A stretch of 64,000 nt of DNA from Anas platyrhynchos (lineage: Eukaryota; Chordata; Aves; Anseriformes; Anatidae): NCBI RefSeq assembly GCF_047663525.1, contig NC_092602.1, positions 11,219,501 to 11,283,500 on the forward strand, written 5' to 3'. The notes under the pieces were generated by a model that saw nothing but the letters and a program-made list of their open reading frames with translations, did not search any database and was not told the origin of the DNA. Below are positions 61,701 through 64,000 of the stretch, piece by piece. The first letter of the stretch is position 1. Every line of letters begins with the position of its first letter. Position numbers and translations under genes: made by a program.

Positions 61701-62643
61701 CTGAACTAGCGAAGTTATTTGTAACTTACATAAAATACATTTGTTAATAATTATTAAAGCTTAGTCCTTTTAAATCATGGCCCAATGTTTCTTAATACTA
61801 ATTCACACAGATATGCCCACAATGAATTCCGGCACAACAGAAATTATTTCCTTTTTTGAAAAGACTGCTACTATTCACTTAGTTCTTCCTCTCCTTTTTT
61901 TCTCAAGGGAGAAAAAGAAAGGTGAGGAAGTCATGGCAATTTTAATAGTGTAAAATCATGTGCATTCATGCTTCACAAACAAATGCTTTTTGCTCATATT
62001 TGGTATCCACTCACCTTTACTGCCTCAATTTACAGTGATATGTAACTGGATATTACGGAAAACACTCCTCAGAAAATAATACTTTGTTTTACTATACAAT
62101 ATGGAAAGCACAGGCCAGATTTGAGCACCTCAGAAACACACATATGACATTTACCGTTTCTTGCCAATATGTCATCATAAACAGGACAAACACCATAGTA
62201 GAGCGGAGGATCACTGGATGGCATCTGAGCACTCATCTGTGAATCAGCATATCCTGCTCCACAGACTGGAGCCGAACAGTTCATGTGCATCACAGCTTCT
62301 TCTTCTGGAGGGTTCAGACCCACACAGTACCCAAAGTCTGCCTCTTCGGGAACGTTTCCCTCATGGTTGTGATTCAGCACTGCATTTTTCAAAGCCTTCT
62401 GAGATTCTGCCTGGCTGCTGTCAGATGGGACATTTCCAGCAGCAGTCTCTGACCAACCTGATCCTTTTTCTTCCGATGCTCCTTGCTGCTCCAACAAAAA
62501 CTGAGCCAATTTTTTTTCAAAAATAAACCTAGTAGTTGCAGTAATGGGCCCACACTTGAGTCCTGCTCTTACGACTTCTTCTCTAAGCTCATCAGGGTTG
62601 AGCTGCTTCAGTCGGGATAATATTGCATCCATTGTTATTTCAC
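49480..62643 (-). CDS. ANKLE2: ANKLE2, LEM and ankyrin-repeat nuclear envelope protein (5'-partial, twelve exons)
   Basis: Minus-strand exons, in transcript order, are 62643-62155, 59895-59704, 58890-58697, 57188-57000, 56703-56581, 56187-56121, 55427-55246, 53620-53514, 52621-52428, 51466-50749, 50223-50092 and 49717-49480. They give about 941 residues with the phase kept throughout. Domains: LEM (about 5-55), a caulimovirus-VI/RNase H1-N-like segment (about 165-210), ankyrin repeats (about 293-400), a conserved middle ([11 protein letters not shown]...[13 protein letters not shown], about 485-530) and a disordered SP-rich tail. ANKLE2 sits at the ER and inner nuclear membrane. With PP2A it brings about dephosphorylation of BAF (BANF1), opposing VRK1, for nuclear envelope reassembly after mitosis. 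Human exon 1 encodes the N-terminal membrane anchor; no such exon is visible here, so it should lie beyond 64000. Human ANKLE2 has 938 residues in 13 exons. Confidence 0.96.
50092..50223 (-). CDS. ANKLE2: ANKLE2 exon 12
   Basis: The acceptor is attctag|G and the donor is GGCAAAG|gtattg. It encodes [43 protein letters not shown], matching human EEPSKLDQDVLAALE and SDRQS. Confidence 0.94.
50749..51466 (-). CDS. ANKLE2: ANKLE2 exon 11, disordered region
   Basis: The acceptor is ggttacag|GC and the donor is CTTGG|gtatga; 718 bases. The start [20 protein letters not shown] and [15 protein letters not shown] match human; the next roughly 190 residues are weakly conserved, Ser/Glu-rich and probably disordered. 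It ends with KKLFLLG. Confidence 0.94.
52428..52621 (-). CDS. ANKLE2: ANKLE2 exon 10
   Basis: The acceptor is attgcag|G and the donor is CTTCTG|gtaaga. It encodes [40 protein letters not shown], then AQQETGE and a less conserved Thr/Pro end. Confidence 0.95.
53514..53620 (-). CDS. ANKLE2: ANKLE2 exon 9
   Basis: The acceptor is tttaaag|GCT and the donor is GGAAG|gtatct. It encodes [20 protein letters not shown] and [13 protein letters not shown], which agrees closely with human [20 protein letters not shown]. Confidence 0.95.
54856..55020 (+). mobile_element. CR1 LINE 3' fragment in an ANKLE2 intron
   Basis: AGCTGTGGCTGGCTGCCCCA, then AAGGCCAGGCTGGATGTGGC, TGGGCAACCTGGTCTGGTGG, CCTTAAGGTCCCTTCCAACC and a terminal GATTCTATGA. 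A well-preserved 5'-truncated copy, antisense to ANKLE2. Confidence 0.9.
55246..55427 (-). CDS. ANKLE2: ANKLE2 exon 8
   Basis: The acceptor is tatttgag|GT and the donor is TCAAAG|gtaagg. It encodes [30 protein letters not shown], and [29 protein letters not shown] and AFAGPxSP are shared with human ANKLE2. Confidence 0.94.
56121..56187 (-). CDS. ANKLE2: ANKLE2 exon 7
   Basis: A short exon of 67 bases. The acceptor is taacag|GTA and the donor is TTGAAAG|gtctgt. It encodes [22 protein letters not shown], matching human [21 protein letters not shown]. An 18-bp tandem duplication lies just upstream of its acceptor. Confidence 0.94.
56228..56263. repeat. 18-bp perfect tandem duplication
   Basis: Two identical adjacent copies of GCATCAATCTCCAGTCAA, 41 bases upstream (in transcript sense) of the acceptor of ANKLE2 exon 7. 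Confidence 0.95.
56581..56703 (-). CDS. ANKLE2: ANKLE2 exon 6, second ankyrin repeat
   Basis: The acceptor is atcacag|GGA and the donor is GCAGAA|gtaagt; 41 codons. [20 protein letters not shown] carries the TPLH ankyrin signature; it ends [13 protein letters not shown]. Confidence 0.96.
57000..57188 (-). CDS. ANKLE2: ANKLE2 exon 5, first ankyrin repeat
   Basis: The acceptor is tttcag|GAA and the donor is AAAATG|gtaaga; it has exactly 63 codons. [20 protein letters not shown] is the ankyrin repeat core; MRLMYPDDD and [16 protein letters not shown] follow. Confidence 0.96.
57793..58315 (-). mobile_element. CR1 LINE with open C-terminal reverse-transcriptase frame
   Basis: Minus-strand copy, in the same sense as ANKLE2, in the intron between 57188 and 58697. 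It encodes [53 protein letters not shown] and [20 protein letters not shown], the typical CR1 ORF2 C-terminus, without stop or frameshift down to 57880. The 3' end follows with the GGTTGGAAGAGACCTCAAGA block and ATTCTGTG-type tail. It is truncated at its 5' end near 58315 and cannot move by itself. Confidence 0.92.
58697..58890 (-). CDS. ANKLE2: ANKLE2 exon 4
   Basis: The acceptor is ttttaatag|AT and the donor is GTGCAG|gtaaaa. It encodes [40 protein letters not shown], then [19 protein letters not shown], a block almost unchanged from human. Confidence 0.95.
59704..59895 (-). CDS. ANKLE2: ANKLE2 exon 3, RNase H1-N-like segment
   Basis: The acceptor is gtttcag|AG and the donor is AACAGAG|gttagt. 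It encodes [55 protein letters not shown]. The pattern vYxxkkeAlxavk...rFKaFxxrexAexFa resembles the caulimovirus-VI/RNase H1 N-terminal domain, as noted for mammalian ANKLE2. Confidence 0.95.
59896..62154 (-). other. ANKLE2 intron 2
   Basis: 2.26 kb of AT-rich sequence with a GT dinucleotide run at 61208-61229. Nothing else was recognised. Confidence 0.65.
61208..61229. repeat. (GT)n microsatellite
   Basis: Short GT run in ANKLE2 intron 2 with one TA interruption. Confidence 0.85.
62155..62643 (-). CDS. ANKLE2: ANKLE2 exon 2, LEM domain
   Basis: The acceptor on the minus strand is cctccag|GTGAAATAACAATG; the donor is AACG|gtaaat. It encodes [20 protein letters not shown], ...[20 protein letters not shown] (the LEM fold that binds BAF), a variable Ser-rich linker, and the conserved [15 protein letters not shown] and [13 protein letters not shown] blocks. 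Confidence 0.96.
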
Positions 62644-64000
62644 CTGGAGGCGCAGGGAAACAAGAGATAAGATGAACTGTAAATGTAAAGACCAATGACC
62701 TTTCTCCTACTATTTAAATGCTGTATTAAAACAAAAAGTATCTTGTAACTATTGTTCTGATTCTGAGGAAATGAATGCAGATGCAGAGAAGGCAAAATAT
62801 TTTTCAACCCAACACAACAGTAGAGTTTTCAAGCCACGAGCCTTTAACCATTATTCCCTCTCCTCTCACGAATACTTGTAAATACACAAAAGTGTATTTA
62901 CAATGTACGTTTTATTTTGTTTTGTTCTTTTAAAATTTCTTTAACACTTTCAGAATGTAAATTCAATCCACAATGTTTATGCATGAAAATTTATGACAGG
63001 CAGGGATAGTATTTGACTCTTGTCAGGAAATGAACAACTGGGGTGAGTAATGGCATAGCAGGACATGATAGATACTGCAAGACTCAGGTTAGACAGTGCC
63101 TACAGCTAGAGGCACAGCTGCTATTTCTGTTATTTCACTAAGAATTTCTAGCTGAAAAAAAGCGTAAGACAGAAGCATGATGCAGCAGCCAGAGGAGTCT
63201 GGCAGTGACTCAAGGCTGGAACTATTTACACAACATGTTTTTTTTCCCAGCCCCCGTTTTGACAGCAAGCAGCCAGAAAAACAGTTGATCTTTTCACATT
63301 TCCCTCCTTGACAAAGAGCAGCAGCTGAAAGAATTTCTGTATTTCCAAAGGAAAACCCTTCTCTCCAGTACGACACCGTAAATTTCCCTGCTCAGTTCCT
63401 TCCACATTACCCACACACTTACAGCTTCCACATGGGCAGCAAAAAGATACTGAAAACACGATGCCAGTACCAATTACTTGCTGTGGAAAACCCTTAAATG
63501 TAAAAAATACAGGATTTGGGGCGTTCAGTAACATAAAAAGCTTCAACGTTATTTCATTAGATCCTACATCCATATAACCATAAAGGCTGTGAACGTTCCC
63601 TGCTGTACATGATTTAGAAATGACAGCATTACGGCAGGAACGATTACGCTGCCGTGCTCCTTTAGCTTGTTTTCGCTCCTCCTTAACTCGGCCTTTCCCT
63701 CACCAGCTAACCAGTTCATGCCTGGGGCTGGTGCTCGTGACATTTTTAGCAGCAATTCAAGCAAGTTACTGCTTCCCAAAAGGAAGAAGTAAAAATATTA
63801 TTTAAACAGTTGTATTTGCACACCAAGGCATGGATCAGGAACTCAGCTAAGACTATTTCTTTCTATTTAAAGCAAAGGGTACTGTGGTGGTGTTATTTTT
63901 TTCTCCCCTGTAGCACTCCCCATGCACTACCTTCTGTTGTCTAAGCATGGTATGAGAAACGCCTGGTCATTTGAAGAGTTCTCCCGGTTTATGAACAGGG
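62644..64000 (-). other. ANKLE2 intron 1, partial
   Basis: No exon resembling the hydrophobic N-terminus of ANKLE2 and no CpG island is present here. The region is taken as part of intron 1, with the promoter beyond the window. Confidence 0.6.

Noticed and set aside
62161..62526. Plus-strand open frame of 121 codons
   Set aside because: Shadow of ANKLE2 exon 2 on the opposite strand.
1..64000. CRISPR arrays, viral genomes, toxin systems or bacterial operons
   Set aside because: No direct-repeat arrays with spacers, no packed reading frames and no viral gene sets; the sequence is ordinary vertebrate gene structure with LINE, SINE and simple repeats.

Overview
The window is vertebrate nuclear DNA, almost certainly from a bird. 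It has long GT-AG introns, a CpG-island promoter, CR1 LINE tails ending in the avian ATTCTATGA-type octamer, and eroded amniote repeats. No bacterial operon, viral genome, CRISPR array or tRNA was recognised. I cannot name the species.

Three protein-coding genes account for all the coding sequence I can support. (1) ZDHHC8, plus strand, about 1.8-15.8 kb: eight exons including the last one, starting at the catalytic DHHC motif. The first exons lie to the left of the window. It is a membrane palmitoyltransferase with a C-terminal PDZ-binding tail. (2) PGAM5, plus strand, 36.6-44.5 kb: all six coding exons, a CpG-island promoter and a 3' UTR with a clear poly(A) signal. It is a mitochondrial Ser/Thr/His phosphatase. 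(3) ANKLE2, minus strand, 49.5-62.6 kb: twelve exons including the last one. Exon 1 is outside the window to the right. It is an ER/nuclear-envelope LEM and ankyrin protein needed for nuclear envelope reassembly. Every splice junction was read from the sequence and the reading phase closes across all of them.

Layout: 1-15.8 kb ZDHHC8 exons and introns; 15.8-36.2 kb a gap of about 20 kb with a possible long ZDHHC8 3' UTR, old CR1, MIR-like and palindromic repeats, microsatellites and no convincing gene; 36.2-37.1 kb CpG island and PGAM5 exon 1; 37-46.15 kb the rest of PGAM5; 46.15-46.3 kb a very short tail-to-tail junction; 46.3-49.5 kb ANKLE2 3' UTR; 49.5-64 kb ANKLE2 exons and introns, including a CR1 insertion whose reverse-transcriptase C-terminal frame is still open.

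The three genes do not form a functional pathway. The PGAM5-ANKLE2 pair is also neighbouring at human 12q24.33, whereas human ZDHHC8 is at 22q11, so the window spans a synteny junction. I found no new multi-gene system. The most interesting points are a NEETGE KEAP1-type motif in PGAM5, an alanine/proline-rich extension of its N-terminus, an orphan splice-site pair in the gap, a tandem acceptor in PGAM5, and an 18-bp duplication at an ANKLE2 acceptor.
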